From: Siphonodentalium dalli
Taxonomy: Eukaryota > Mollusca > Scaphopoda > Gadilida > Siphonodentaliidae
NCBI GenBank assembly: GCA_032622095.1
Contig: CP136066.1
Span: 131,287,917 to 131,351,916 of the forward strand
Reading direction: 5' to 3'
DNA length: 64,000 bases
The position numbers and the translations under genes are program-made. This document shows, one piece after another, positions 1-11,815 of this stretch. The notes under the pieces are model-generated. The model was not told where the DNA came from. It saw only the letters and a program-made list of their open reading frames with translations, and ran no database searches. Every line of letters starts with the position of its first letter. The stretch's first letter is position 1.

Positions 1-1213
1 TGGTTTTTATATACATGTATATCTCTTCATGCGGATAGCCAGTATTATGTAGGTACTTCAACTTTCCGCATTCCTGTCATCATTTGAAATATAAAAATTT
101 ACCTGATTTGACCCGTCCTAAACACTCCCCGGCAGACCTGTTAAGTTTTGAAAATGTCAATCCGTGAGATTTTTGTGGGAGGTATGCCCAAATATGTTCA
201 TGTTCCAAAAATAATTTTTATGATGAAGATTGCATAGTTTTTATGAGTTTCTATTTTATAAATATATAGACCTAAATAAAATGGCAATGAATGTCCTGTT
301 GGTAATTGTAATAGAGCTGCTCTGTGTGGGAGATACCACCATTTATTAAAAAGAAAGAAGCAGATCACACTTCGTAAAAATACTCAGAATTCCACCGGAA
401 ACAGCCGGATATGGGCGAAACCGACTGTACAACATCGTAATAAACGACAAAATTGACTCGTCTTACAGTTTAACCCACAAATGAAATTCACACATTCCAC
501 CATTTATTAAAAAATTTTAAGAAGCAGAAACTTTGTTTAAAGTTAGTCAAAACGAATCCGAGTTACACAGGTTATAACCGGACATGTATGCGTGAAACCG
601 AAAGTACAAAATGACCCATCTTAAAAGTTTTACCCGCAAAATAAAAGACACATTCCGTTCTCAATGCATACCACTATCAGTGAACTTAAATCATAAAGTA
701 TCCATTACTTATGTTCATCAATGAGGCCTCACAATACAGCTGCACACTTGTGATTAAACGTATTGTTTTATTTCGTTTGCAATGCATGCCACTAATCCGT
801 TACTAAGAAATGTTCATCAATGAGGCCTAACAATACAGAACTTTGCACACTTGTGATTATACGTATTGTTTACTAAAACAACACCCTCCATACGTGTGGC
901 TTCACCAGAGTGTGAAAATCAATTAATATCAGTCACAGTTCACCACAACTTGAGTCTTCAATCAAAAGTTACCGACGATACATTCTGTGAATGTTAATGT
1001 GTGGGTATTTACGGTACCGGAAATAAGGAAGTCACTGTCATTTGGGGAATTCCCGCAAATGCACGAATTTAAAAAATAAAAAAAACTTCGTTTTGGGATT
1101 TTCAATGTGGGGTTTTGACGAATCCGTGAGAAATTAGGGGTTATCCGTGTTTGCGGAATTGCCGTGGAAATCCGTGAGTCTCACGGACAATCCGTGGAAC
1201 TTAACAGCTCTGC
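1..1213. other. Intergenic, no gene seen
   Basis: I see no convincing gene here. A short piece near 100-140 (a 'gatttgacccgtcc..aaacactcc' string) matches the interior of the Helitron family C described at 1214-1587, so at least part of this stretch is old repeat. Confidence 0.5.
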
Positions 1214-1587
1214 TCCCCGGACAAAAGTGCCCGACAAAAGTACCTGTCGAAATCCGCCCAGCTTTACCCGATTTGACCTTGAATTGATCATTTTGAATGT
1301 AAAGATCAGGTCGGGGTCATGATTTGACCCATCCGAAACACTCCTGGGACAAAACTAACGGTAGGTATCAAATTTCGTTGAAATCTTTCCGTTTTACCAG
1401 ATTTGACCTTGAATTGATCTTTTTGAATGTCAAAGTCAGGTCGGGATCAAGATTTGACCCGTCCAAAATACTCCCTGGAAATAATTTCCCCTAGGTATCA
1501 AATTTCGTCAAATCTGTCCGGCAGTTTTCCCTGCCATAGCTAACAGACAGACAAACAGACAGACAAATGTCCAAAATATATATTAGA
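1214..1587 (-). mobile_element. Helitron-like remnant, family C, truncated
   Basis: The interior carries 'GACCTTGAATTGATC' blocks and 'gtcaggtcggggtca' blocks repeated about 130 bp apart, as in the longer copies at 51442-52018 and 55340-56052. On the minus strand it begins TCTAATATATATTTTGG, the terminal TC start expected of a Helitron, and it directly abuts the CTAG end of the next element at 1588. The hairpin/CTAG end is missing on the low-coordinate side, so this copy is truncated. Confidence 0.55.
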
Positions 1588-1967
1588 CTAGCTGATGTAC
1601 TCGACTTCGTTCAGGCTATTTAGGGATTTTTTTGTGATCGCCTCCATCTGGACAGTACCCAGTATATACAGCGTCTGGCCAAACTATTGTTCAATTGGTC
1701 CAGAAACATGCCTATATCAGCACATTCGATGACATGGTCCCACGTGAAATTGGACCCGTCTCCATATTGCTCCCGGGATCGAAGTAGTCCTACACACAAA
1801 TTTTTAGTCGGATCGGTCAAGGTCCAGAAACATGCCTATGAGCGAGGTCAATTTGACACGTTAAATACCAAATCCGGTCGAGCAGTGTTAGAGTCTATAA
1901 CACATACACACATGCATTCATACATACACACATACATACAGACAGGTGTTCCAAAATGTATAATCGA
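1588..1967 (-). mobile_element. Non-autonomous Helitron, family B
   Basis: Read on the minus strand the element starts with TC (TCGATTATACATTTTGG, preceded by A), has a run of CTGTCTGT-type sequence, and ends with a GC hairpin followed a few bases later by CTAG and then T. These are the structural hallmarks of Helitrons (5'-TC, 3' hairpin plus CTRR, insertion between A and T). It has no Rep/helicase coding capacity. A second copy is at 12832-13189. Open frames through it are by-products. Confidence 0.65.
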
Positions 1968-3190
1968 TAGCTACAACAATTCTATGGTAGATAGTTCACG
2001 GGCGACCTGATGCATGCATCTTAGTTTTCTTGTGTAAAGAATGGTAGACCACACATAAGCAATCAAACAATTACTGACATACTGCCCAGTACATTAGGAC
2101 GACACATGGTGTGCAGTGACCAACACACTTGAACACTATATGTGCACATTCACCATTAGAATTGTGAGGTGAATGTTATAGGCCTATTAAAGATGAAATC
2201 ACTATAAATAATGCATATCTTTATATATTCACTCAGTAGTATTTCTATGTTGTCAAAAAGATGTGAAGCAGATACCTATGGGAACTGTTTTTATGATTTT
2301 TCTTTCGATCATGCTACTACCATTCCATTGTTTTGGGTTATATTAATATGTTGGATTATGCTAATTAGTAATTGCTAGAAGAACCAGGCTGATATGATTA
2401 TGTTTCTTATTATTTTAATTTATTTACTAATTTATTTATTTTTTGGTGGGGGGGGGGGGGGGGACCATAAAGTTGGCCTGGAAAAAAATAATATACCCTG
2501 TGTCTGCAAATATTTTGTTACAACCTTCCAACTTGATCACACTCAATGAATTGAGTACATTTGAATCAATGAACACTCGATGACTGAGTCCATGTCCCGC
2601 TCGATTTTTAAGAGAATGGCACCACCCAGATATGAAGATGCCTGGGGTGCTATAAATGCTGAAAATGACAAACCATCATAATAATTTCAACCTATTTTTG
2701 GTGTGAAATTTCCAAATAATGTATCAGGCATGAAATTTCCAACTGCTAAACATTTTGATCAAAGTGGGGGGAGGGGGGTTTATATCATATAATATATGTT
2801 TATATATCGTACCGAGTGCAGACTTGGCCTGTCTACTAAAGGTCCACACCTGTGCATTATTTGCATGCTTTCTTTCTCATTTCCTCACACCAATGATTCT
2901 CACATTATTACTTCCATGGCATATATACATAGAACGACAGGAGCGTGTTAATGGGTTTGTTGATAAGACAGGAGTGTTAGCACAGAAGGATAGAATAAGA
3001 GGCACAGCCAACATATACATTTGGTGATCATTGATAAATTGTGGAACAATATTGGCCAAGTGAAATTTTCTTTATACATTTTATAAGAACATTATTCATT
3101 GGTAATTTGGCCATCAACAGTGAGAATATTATTGTTTCAACATATTAATGTTCTCTCAACTAATTCATGGCATTTTTGCTAATATTAAAC
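1968..3190. other. Intergenic or intron upstream of zinc-finger exon A
   Basis: No gene recognised. It holds a 16-base G tract (2448-2463). If exon A is a last exon, at least the 3' part of this stretch is intron. Confidence 0.4.
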
Positions 3191-3208
3191 TGGAATTTTT
3201 ATTTTCAG
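3191..3208 (+). promoter_or_regulatory. Splice acceptor of zinc-finger exon A
   Basis: A T-rich tract ending in ttttattttcag places the AG at 3207-3208. The reading frame is open from base 3209 (one base completing a split codon, then AAC) through the fingers, and no ATG is present near the start of the frame, so the coding sequence must enter by splicing. Confidence 0.75.
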
Positions 3209-3947
3209 CAACAAAGAGGAAGCCACTGAGGCAGATATAGAAGCAAGACACCACAGTTATACTGTGATAGAACTAATTAAACTGAAGGTGCTGCCCAAAC
3301 CACTTGATTTGTTGCAGAGAATAACAGAAAAATCCTCAGATGATAAGACAGAATCTAAATTTCTCTGCCAACATTGTGCAAAGGAATATTCATCTAGATT
3401 TAACTTAAAGCGACATGAAAGAACTCACACTGATGGAGATATTTACAAATGTTCACGGTGTCATACGTTTTTCGATGATCAAGCTTCACTTACCAACCAC
3501 AACCAACGAAAACATAGTGACCCATTCATCTGTAGCACCTGCGGAAAGTTTTATAAATATAGGGCAACATACAACGAACATTTGAAGACCCACGACAAGG
3601 AATCTCTACTTACATGCACATATGATGGTTGTGTTAAAACATTTACAAGTAAACATCTCCTAGACGATCACAGGAACACTCATATTGGACATAGGCCATA
3701 TAGCTGTGCACACTGTGGACTGACGTTTGCACAGAAGAAACGACTTAGTGAACACACCCACATATGCATCAGAGGGGATACCTTTCCATGTTCAGAATGT
3801 GGGAAGGTATTCGCCAGCAATGGGGCTAGGACCAACCATTTTACAGCCGAACATCGAGATGATATCGTTTACAAATGTGCATGCGGCAAAGTGTTCAAAT
3901 ATGGTGCTGGTCTTCAGAAGCATAAGAAGAGAGCTTCCCATTTCTGA
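3209..3947 (+). CDS. C2H2 zinc-finger protein, terminal exon A
   Basis: The exon encodes about 245 residues after a split codon, ending at TGA 3945-3947. After a leader of roughly 50 residues (acidic at first, then IELIKLKVLPKPLDLLQ) come seven finger-like modules: CQHC..H..H, CSRC..H..H, CSTC..H..H, a CTYDGC..H..H finger with a longer Cys spacing, CAHC..H with a Cys replacing the last His, CSEC..H..H, and a last finger with one base residue between the cysteines (YKCACGKVFKYGAGLQ). Such proteins bind DNA or RNA in the nucleus. There is no ATG early in the frame (an apparent start at 3264 is GTG), so this is an internal-to-last exon; the upstream exons are not in view. The CxCG..FK last finger and the intron phase match exon B at 14629-15340. 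The frame is intact, which argues for a live gene. Confidence 0.85.
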
Positions 3948-4727
3948 TTTGATGGAGACATATCTGTTGTTGATATTCAATTATTTCAGAGTGCATTATT
4001 CTGTCTGAGTCATATCTAAGTGTGCATGGTTCAGCATGGGGACTTCAAAACATAATGCATATGTTTATTCAGAAGTTATACTGAGTCACTCATACATGCT
4101 GGGAAGCTCTTCTAGGATTGATTTATCATAACATTGTTGTTTAGTTCAGGGAGATCATGATGCACATGATTAGCTCGATTAAACTATTATTTTTTATCAA
4201 ATCAATTATTCTGCGAGTTCATATCCCAGTTCGATCGATTTTATGGAAACTAGTCGCAGAGTCCATAAAGTTATATTCATACCATTGAGTATGATAGGTT
4301 TGATGTGCCTGAATTGTCGGGAGGACCGAGCTGGCAGAACAAACCCAATGCTTAAGTTCTGCAATCAGAGCATAAATGGCCAAGGGGCCCACCAAAACCC
4401 TTAAAGGCTAAAAAACACTTTTAAAGAAACTTTTGAGTACGAACATGAATTTTACTGTGATCACACCTGGATACCTCACTGATCATAAAATTATAGCTTT
4501 ATTAGAAATGGGGTTTTTTTTTCGTCAGCATTTTCGGATAGGAAAGGGTCTTTTGAGAGAACCCCTCAAACAAAAAAATTCACTTCTATCCGAACTTTCG
4601 CATATGTCCTTGAAATTTACTTTGGTCAATATACTAAAACAGAATCCCAACTAAACCCTTTCATGGAGGTAGATGCGCTTGTGCAGCATTAAAGATCCTG
4701 TGCCAGCACAGTCTCTGATATATGTTA
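3948..4727. other. Probable 3' UTR / intergenic
   Basis: Downstream of exon A; no coding potential recognised. The first AATAAA-type signal I can point to is far downstream (5162), so the UTR length is unknown. Confidence 0.4.
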
Positions 4728-4840
4728 GTCTCCCACATGAAGCCTCACATATATAAGAGAATGCGCTTGCTTGCAAGGTCAAGGTAAATATTGTTAGGCC
4801 AATATATTCTCTTATATATGCGAGGTTCCATATGGGAGAC
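4728..4840. repeat. Short hairpin (fold-back) repeat
   Basis: The block starts gtctcccacatgaagcctc and ends with its imperfect inverse, gaggttccatatgggagac; inside, 'atatataagagaatgc' and 'attctcttatatatg' are also inverted. A related 'gtaagagaatgcattggc' string follows. This is a small MITE-like hairpin of unknown family. Confidence 0.6.
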
Positions 4841-5161
4841 ATACATATGTAAGAGAATGCATTGGCACAGGGTTTTCGTTAAATTTCAGGAAGCTCCAGT
4901 CATGTAAGGGTTAAAAGCAGATTCCTGCAGCATTTTTAGATAAGAAGATGGTAGTTTGAACCCTCCCCTAAAACTGGAAATTTTGTATATGTTTCGGAGC
5001 TGATAGCCCATGGTACCCCATGCAACCCAGAACTTAAAATTTACTTCAACTGACTATTTTTCATATTTTCTAGATCAGTTTCTGCTGTTTGGAACTGGTG
5101 GAGATTTAGCCTTTATTTTTTGTGTTTCATGTTATTAAGTGATCGCTAGCTGGATCGATAA

Positions 5162-5167
5162 AATAAA
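5162..5167 (+). terminator. Candidate polyadenylation signal
   Basis: AATAAA within an A/T-rich string, 1.2 kb after the exon A stop codon. Proximity and strand are the only support. Confidence 0.2.
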
Positions 5168-5334
5168 ATATTATTTGGGTCCCAGCCCTTTGGATCCCTT
5201 AATGTCAAATTTACAGAATAAGGTATAAAATTTCCACCAAGAACCCATTGGGATTCTTTTCACATTTCAACAAGAAATGAGCAGAATGCGGCAATGTATT
5301 TAAGTGATGCATACATACCATTATTTATGAATAT

Positions 5335-6120
5335 CCCACCTCAATAGAACCAAAATTATGACTTTGGCTAAAAATGGCCATCAAAAATGGCCTTCAAAAT
5401 ATGGAAAGAGGTAGATATTGTCACATCGCACCCTGCAATCACTTACAAGTTGTGCATACCGTGACTAATGGCTAATCTGCACTTTGTATTAAATCCTAAC
5501 ATTTCTGATGCACCTTAGTTAGTTGTGGCCATTTGTATTCACTCAATTTAACAGATATATTGGATTTTTCTATCCGATCACAAACTTGACATCAAAGTTG
5601 AAAAAAAATAATAACTTCTCAGGTTTGGACCATGTCTTCAAGAAAAATAATAACTTCTCAGGTTTGGACCATGTCTTCAAGAAAAATAATAACTTCTCAG
5701 GTTTGGACCATGTCTTCAAGAAAAATAATAACTTCTCAGGTTTGGACCATGTCTTCAAGAAAAATAATAACTTCTCAGGTTTGGACCATGTCTTCAAGAA
5801 AAATAATAACTTCTCAGGTTTGGACCATGTCTTCAAGAAAAATGGAACTGTCTTAGGTATCAAAGGAGTTTCTTCTCTTGAATGTGTTACATTGAGAAAT
5901 TATTGACTCGAGATGCCCATCTTGCAAAATGGCAACCAAATCTGGTATTCAGTACAGACGATTTTTCACATATATCTCAAACATTATCCTCTAATGTTCT
6001 GAGAAGGTAGCAGATCGTGACTCACTTGGTAATTAATAATGTTAGTTTAATACTCAACTGGCAACTAAATATTATTAATAGACAGTCCCAGTGTCGTACA
6101 TATGTATGTGACATGACAAA
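5335..6120. repeat. Dispersed repeat copy 1, with minisatellite
   Basis: This block aligns by eye with 7660-8235: both have paired ATGGCC-type strings, then 'cacttacaagttgtg', 'ggctaatctg', a 'ctcacaaacttgac' region, and a tail ending with 'gtgactcacttggt' and 'gacatgacaaat'-like text. Copy 1 contains a six-unit minisatellite where copy 2 has one unit. Confidence 0.6.
5607..5840. repeat. 39-bp minisatellite, six units
   Basis: Six essentially identical head-to-tail units, exactly 39 bp each (starts at 5607, 5646, 5685, 5724, 5763, 5802). Because 39 is a multiple of 3 and the unit lacks stops in several frames, long repetitive open frames appear on both strands; these are not genes. The lack of divergence between units indicates recent expansion or ongoing homogenisation. 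Confidence 0.95.
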
Positions 6121-6775
6121 TCAATTTTAAATGAGAATATTGCTGAATATTGATTTTGGGAGTCCGGCCTTGTTTTTGGGTGGAAATTGGCAACACGTTG
6201 CATATGAAGTAAGGAGGACCATGCTCTGTGACTACTATGACCCATTAACATCAGAATTGGTTAGCATGATCCAAGTCGACAACCAAAAGAAACCACTTGC
6301 ATTCATATTTTGATCCCTTTACACCGAAAACACATACTATGTCTAGAATTTGACAAATTCGCCACGCCTACATGTAAAACCAATGACATACCTAGTTAGT
6401 TCGCAATGAGGGGTTGGCAGATTTATGACCACTGACGGTAAATGGTTTTAATATGCACATTTAAAAAATACATGACACATTATGTTCTTGGTTTGGACGT
6501 TCGCTATTCCGTCCGTTTGTTTTTGGTCTCCAGATGATAGCTTCAGATAGTCTCAACTGAATGGTAGTAATTTGGTATGTAACTTTTAATACTTAAGTCC
6601 AAAATACAGGTCAGTTTCCAATTTTCACCAGATTTATGGCATTTGTTGGAATTAACACGGAGTATTTTGCCACGCCCTAGCGATGCTCTTGTTTTAGAAA
6701 TGAGACTTAGAAATGAGACAACAATTAACCGGGGATCCAATAAGGTCCACCTGCACCCCCCCCCCCCGTGCATGC

Positions 6776-6807
<32 letters not shown>

Positions 6808-7659
6808 TGCATGCACTTTTCTCAATGTGATACATTGGTTTCCTTCAAAAGTTTTTAGAAATTGAATATTTCAAATCAATATCATTCTCCGACAAGCCAG
6901 GTACATTACAAGGTATTACTATACTTTAATAAAGTATTAAATTGTGAAAAAACAAACTAGATCGTACCCTATATTCATTCTTAAGTAAACATTTAGTCGG
7001 GGAGCCAATAAGGTCCACCTGCACCCCCCCCCCCCCCCCCCCCCCCCCCCCGATGATTACAAATAACCTTATTTTTATTGTTCCCTAATGGTATCCAGAT
7101 AAAGAATCCGGATTTCACCGAAAAATAAAGTGCTAGAGCCATTTGCTAGGGCCATTTGAATCCAAGATGGCCGCCATTTCCTCTAATTCCGACCAGCTGT
7201 ATTTAATCGTTGTAATAGATCAGTTGTTAGCAAAAGACACAGACAAAATGTATGCCATTTTGTTGGTATGTCGATATCCTTCTTCGAAATGACGGCAAAT
7301 AATATTTTCGAAAAAAAATTCACAATGGCCGCCGAAAAATGACATCATATGCACGAAAATAGGAAATTTAATTAATATTTCACCATATCTTCCATTTTTC
7401 TTCACATTAATCATTAGTAAATGGCAATGTTTTTGAGACAGTCATCAAGTGTGATATTATAGCGTCATTTTAAGATATTTGGCATTGACGAGGGTTCCGT
7501 AATAGATACAGAAAGAGGATTTGAAAAAGAGGGGTGAAATTTTCGAATTTTTTTGCAAGACGATTTTGATAGTCATTTTAACGACAAACCACACAGGCTG
7601 TTAATAGAATGTCAACAACTATGTGCTTTATTTTATTGGACGGATGTTTTACTTCAATG
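6121..7659. other. Intergenic with two C-tract repeats
   Basis: No gene recognised. Two poly-C tracts (6756-6767 plus 6777-6806, and 7024-7051) are each preceded by the same string 'ccaataaggtccacctgcac', so they are two copies of one C-tract repeat. Strings of the type 'aagatggccgccatttcc' (7150-7180) and 'atggccgccgaaaa' recur here and again in the fold-back element at 27419. Confidence 0.5.
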
Positions 7660-8235
7660 GGAATGAAATTGGTGTAGAAAATTTCCAAAATGGCCGCCGA
7701 AAATATAAAAAATGGTAAATATTGCCCCAGGGTGTCCTGCAATGGCTTACAAGTTGTGATGATTGATATATAAAATTGGCTAATCTGTATTATATACATT
7801 GAATACTATCATGTCTGATCTACCATGGATCATTGTTTCTATTGTCACCACTGACATCACCAGAAATATTTGATTTTTCTCTCACAAACTTGACATAAAT
7901 ATCGGCAAAAATTAACTTTTCAGGGTTGGACAATTGTTTTTAAGTAAAATGCAACTATCATTGGTATCAAAGGTATTTATTGTTTTGGTCTATCTTAAAT
8001 GTGTCACACTATGGTGTTTATAGACCAAATTGCTCAAGATGGCTTCCAAAATGGCAACCAAATTTGTAAAAAGTTAATTTTTTACATATATCCCGAACAT
8101 TATTCTCTGCGTTATCCGACAAGGTAGTAAATTGTGACTCACTTGGTTATTATACGTGTTAGTTAATTAACTGACAACTACGTTCTATTATGTTTGTCCC
8201 AGTTCCGTATGGGGCATGACAAATTCATTTTAAAG
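7660..8235. repeat. Dispersed repeat copy 2
   Basis: Diverged homologue of 5335-6120. It carries only one equivalent of the 39-bp unit ('aattaacttttcagggttgg..' near 7910), so it shows the state before minisatellite expansion. Confidence 0.55.
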
Positions 8236-8384
8236 TTGCAGTATGGAATTTTGCGGAGAACCTCTTTTGTGATTCTTGCCATATTATTGAAAGGAAATGG
8301 GCAGAACTTTGAAACGGAACTGAGATGAACCATAATATGTGGCTATTCTGGTCCATTATGATAAAACATATCAACTGGATACAG

Positions 8385-8859
8385 GGTGGATGCCAAGATG
8401 GTAGCCAGGGAGTTACTATATGATCATAAGGTGAGGTGAATAGGTATACAGGGAGTTATTGTATGGTCAATGGTGAGATGAGTACATGTATGTATACAAT
8501 GAGTGACTGTATTATCATAAATGTAATGAATAGCTATACAGGGAGTGACTAAATGGTCATGTGTCAGGTGTATGAGTATATCCGGTGTTCCTGCTTGGTG
8601 ACTCGTGGCGGTATGGTCATGTGTAGGTTATACGGGTATACACATGTGTTGCTATATGGTCATGGGCGAGGGGTATGTGTATATAGCGAGCGGCTATATG
8701 GCCATGGATGATGTGTATATGCATACATGGAGTGAATGTACTGACATGGCTGGGGAGTATTAGTATATCTTGAGTGGCTATTCTGCTATGGTCTGACAAA
8801 TAGGGATACAGGGAGTGACATGGTCAAGGGTGAGGTGAATATATATACAATGATTGACC
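8385..8859. repeat. Degenerate ~55-60 bp minisatellite running into gap
   Basis: Repeated themes 'atacagggagtgac', 'atggtcatgggtgagg' and 'gtgtatatg' recur about every 55-60 bp from about 8385 up to the N run. Units differ by many substitutions. Confidence 0.6.
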
Positions 8860-8959
8860 NNNNNNNNNNNNNNNNNNNNNNNNNNNNNNNNNNNNNNNNN
8901 NNNNNNNNNNNNNNNNNNNNNNNNNNNNNNNNNNNNNNNNNNNNNNNNNNNNNNNNNNN
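8860..8959. other. Assembly gap, 100 N
   Basis: Exactly 100 N. This is the usual placeholder for a gap of unknown size. It begins inside the minisatellite, which probably broke the assembly. Any open frame crossing it is an artefact. Confidence 0.95.
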
Positions 8960-9082
8960 TTGCAATCTGAATATAGAAGACTTATATTTATTGGAAAATG
9001 TGGCCAATGTGCAAATAAAAAATCTTTTTATCGTAAAAATCTGGCAAGTGTGTGATAACCATCCAGAAAACCTGTGTTGTAG

Positions 9083-9280
9083 GACACTTTTCTGATTGCG
9101 CGTATATTTCGTTTATACAATGGCATCCAATCCCAGTCCAATATGCCCACTTTTCATCGCAACAATCAGGCCAACATGCACGTCTATGCAGAAATTCGCT
9201 ACGAGCATCTCATATATAACAAGTTCGAAGAGTGCTATAAACGTGCCCTAAATACAGTCGAGGACATCGACGGAAATTAA
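9083..9280 (+). other. Short open frame of unknown origin
   Basis: An open frame runs from 9083 to TAA 9278-9280, with the first ATG at 9143 (45 codons). The C-terminal part (residues such as MHVYAEIRYEHLIYNKF) has protein-like composition. Immediately downstream another frame (about 9290-9370) also looks protein-like, so this could be a decayed gene broken by a frameshift. I do not recognise the family. It may be related to the element at 10041-12740 but nothing proves that. Confidence 0.25.
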
Positions 9281-10040
9281 ATTTTCGAACATTTGATCCA
9301 AACATTATCGCGTACATTTCACTTCAGTCAGAGAGCTTGGATGTTGAACTTCGCCCACAATCAAACGTGCATGCATTATGATATTAGGCACAAGTCCGCT
9401 TTTCGTGTCAGAATTTTCAAAGAATATACGTTTGTCAAAGAAATCTATACCATTATTGGCATTAAGGATTGCGCCAATCGTTATCTGTGATAACATAGAA
9501 AAAGACCGCTTTCTCGAAAACAACTAGGTACGTTTTATTCGACACCCACATTTTCACGTGATGGGCAGCTGTGGTGAGGATAAGTTATTTGGTCATGCCT
9601 GATTGTGTGGTGGAGTAAACTAATTATACTTTCCAAAAAAACTAAATAACAAATAATTTTATAAAATATAAAAAATATTTTTTTATTGTCGTGAATGTGC
9701 TACTGAGAAGTCACAAAAATAGCTATCTGACTACAGCTTGCTCTTTAATGACAAATGTTTGGAATCATTCCATTTGTTTTCATAACATCTACTAATGACA
9801 GTCTATTGAAGAACATGGCACCACAGTGACAACACCTTCGATTGCCGTGCCCTAATAATGCAGTAACAGTGCACGTTGTTCTTGCTGAATATATATAAGT
9901 GGTGGTCCGTAAAAGTTATTCTCCAAAAAATAACGGATACCCCTATATCACAACCAAACCAATGATAATGTTGTCCTCACAAAATAAACTGATTTTACCT
10001 CATGCTAATATGGTTATTATGTTTGGTCTTAAATGCCGAG
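9281..10040. other. Intergenic, possible decayed coding sequence
   Basis: Nothing identifiable. The stretch 9290-9530 has scattered protein-like frames in both directions but none with a recognisable motif. Confidence 0.35.
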
Positions 10041-10215
10041 AATATATTAGTAGTATAGAAAACTTTTTTGAGCCCCCTTTAGTCGTTCGGCTAGTTGTCT
10101 ATTGTTCGAGCGCTATATACAAGTTGTGCAATGCGTCGCTATTGATGTCGATGAAACGCTATGTCACGCCATTGACCGCGGTATTTCTATGGGGTATTGT
10201 CTATTGTTTCCCCTC
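10041..10215 (+). repeat. Left terminal inverted repeat
   Basis: Pairs with 12109-12168 and 12625-12740. The outermost match begins around GAATATA(TT)AGTAGTATAG. I could not find a convincing target-site duplication. Confidence 0.75.
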
Positions 10216-10379
10216 ATCCCATACTCGCCTTTGTGAAGATGATAAATTCTATAGGACTTAGAAGATTTACTTCTGAGTGAAATCCCTAATAGACTTGGCT
10301 GGTTGACAGCGGTGGAATTCTATGGGGGAATAATTGGCTGGTTATGAATTAGACTGGTCGGGTGATAGGATATTCATAT

Positions 10380-10990
10380 GGTAGGTAGAGGGTAAATTAT
10401 AGACTCCTCGTATGGCGGGGACATGGCTTAAAAGACAGGGGATGCAACTCTTCTGATCTCGGGAGATATGAGTGTATATATTTGTTTTCGCGACACACAC
10501 ACAATTGGACGAATGATGGGGTGGGTGAAAGCAACTGCTCGCAGGTGGTGTGTATTGCCTTCCAATTTACTCCTCTTTCCTCCCAGTACACTCCGCTTCC
10601 CTCACTGTCCACTCCACCTGACCTCTACACGCCCTCCCAGTACACTCTACCTCCCTCCCTGCTCCCCGTACGCATCCGTATCTATAAAGTTATGCCACAT
10701 CCCCTTATATAGGGTGCTATATATTTTTTTTCTTCTCTCACTGGGTTCGTTGTTGTTATGGACGTCGCGGTCGTCAGGGGGATGCAACTCTCGGAGAAAT
10801 ATGAGTTAATGTATGTATTTGTTTTTTCCCTTGGACGGGGTGGGGCTCCGACCAAACCCCCGTCCGCATCCACGTCTATATAGTTATCCCACACCCCTTT
10901 GTATATTACGGTGTCACCCCCCCCCCCCCCCCCCCCACATACACTGGGGTTGGTTGTCTTATATGGAATTCGCGTATCGCGGGTAGTATT
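10380..10990. repeat. Tandem duplicated block inside the remnant
   Basis: Two diverged units: 'ggatgcaactct..tctcgggagatatgag' (10440) recurs at 10778; 'cgcatccgtatctataaagttatgccacatcccctt' type text (10672) recurs at 10866, each followed by a related 'gggtt.gttgt.ttatgga' block. A C tract lies at 10917-10936. Confidence 0.6.
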
Positions 10991-11068
10991 CCCCCATTTC
11001 CCCCCTCCTTCTGCGTATAGTACATTCCTGAATCGTGGATCAGTTATATGTATAGAAATGAGGTGACT

Positions 11069-11191
11069 GGACGAGCACTCCGTTATAGTCGGTAATTCAA
11101 CAGCAAACACAGTCGAGTTAAATGCTTAATTCTTTAATAATATACATAACTGAGGGGACGGGTGTTCGGACGAGCACTCCGTTATAGTCGG
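11069..11191 (+). promoter_or_regulatory. Direct repeat just upstream of the zinc-finger ORF
   Basis: The string GGACGAGCACTCCGTTATAG plus 'tcggta' occurs at 11069 and again at 11168, 99 bp apart. The second copy ends two bases before the ATG at 11193. The position suggests a shared promoter or initiator element; this is inference. Confidence 0.4.
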
Positions 11192-11192
11192 T

Positions 11193-11617
11193 ATGTTTAC
11201 GTGCACGGAGTGCGGTCAGTCTTTCACCAGGCGCGACAATATGGAAAGACATAGAGTGAGCAAACACGCAGTCGATGAAGAAGATTCATCTTCTGATTCA
11301 TCAGAAGATAACGAGAGTGATGATGATGGTGATTAAAAAGATCAATCTACTTGGTTCGAATGGGAAAAAGATATTATGAGTCATATACTAGGATCGACGA
11401 CTTTTAACTAGTAAACTCAAAAGATACACTTGACAAATATAGCGAAATGGTTTACAAAGTGTATGTGCTAGAACACGGACCTTTGTACAAGAAGATACGG
11501 AACACTATGAAACGGTTACAGAATATTGGTTACAATATCAAATCATCCGTTAGAGGGGCCGTGAAAAAATATGACTATAAGGTGTTGAGTTACCTCGATG
11601 ATACCGATATGGATTAG
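11193..11617 (+). pseudogene. Broken ORF with one C2H2 zinc finger
   Basis: An ATG at 11193 opens a 47-codon frame: a single finger of the form C-x2-C-x12-H-x4-H (FTCTECGQSF start) followed by an acidic Ser/Asp/Glu tail, ending at TAA 11334-11336. Protein-like sequence resumes right after the stop (a WFEWEKD block) and again, after another stop and a frame change near 11405, in a basic 65-70-codon stretch ending at TAG 11615-11617. So the present sequence appears to be an old longer gene interrupted by at least two stops and a frameshift. Single-finger small proteins occur in several large DNA viruses and Polinton-like elements, but I cannot assign this one. Confidence 0.5.
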
Positions 11618-11815
11618 CTAGCTGCGCCTCTGCTTATACCAACTATATATATATAATATATATGTTCATTTAAATTTAAAATAAAATATATACGTAAATT
11701 GGATAGCTTCTCACACCCCCCCCCCCCCAAATATATTTAGCCCTTGTGGAGAGGAGGAGGTATATATACATATTAATAACGTTTTATATATTTATTAAAA
11801 TATATCTTTCTTGTT

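Noticed and set aside
5523-5906. Repetitive 127-residue frame
   Set aside because: 39-bp minisatellite by-product.
6543-6858. Gly-rich and Pro-rich frames
   Set aside because: Translation of poly-C/G tracts.
8786-9095. Open frames crossing the N gap
   Set aside because: Unknown bases; no evidence.
11193-11336. Calling the single-finger ORF a host zinc-finger gene like exons A and B
   Set aside because: It has its own ATG, one finger, an acidic tail, lies between inverted repeats and has no splice acceptor; its finger does not resemble those of exons A or B.
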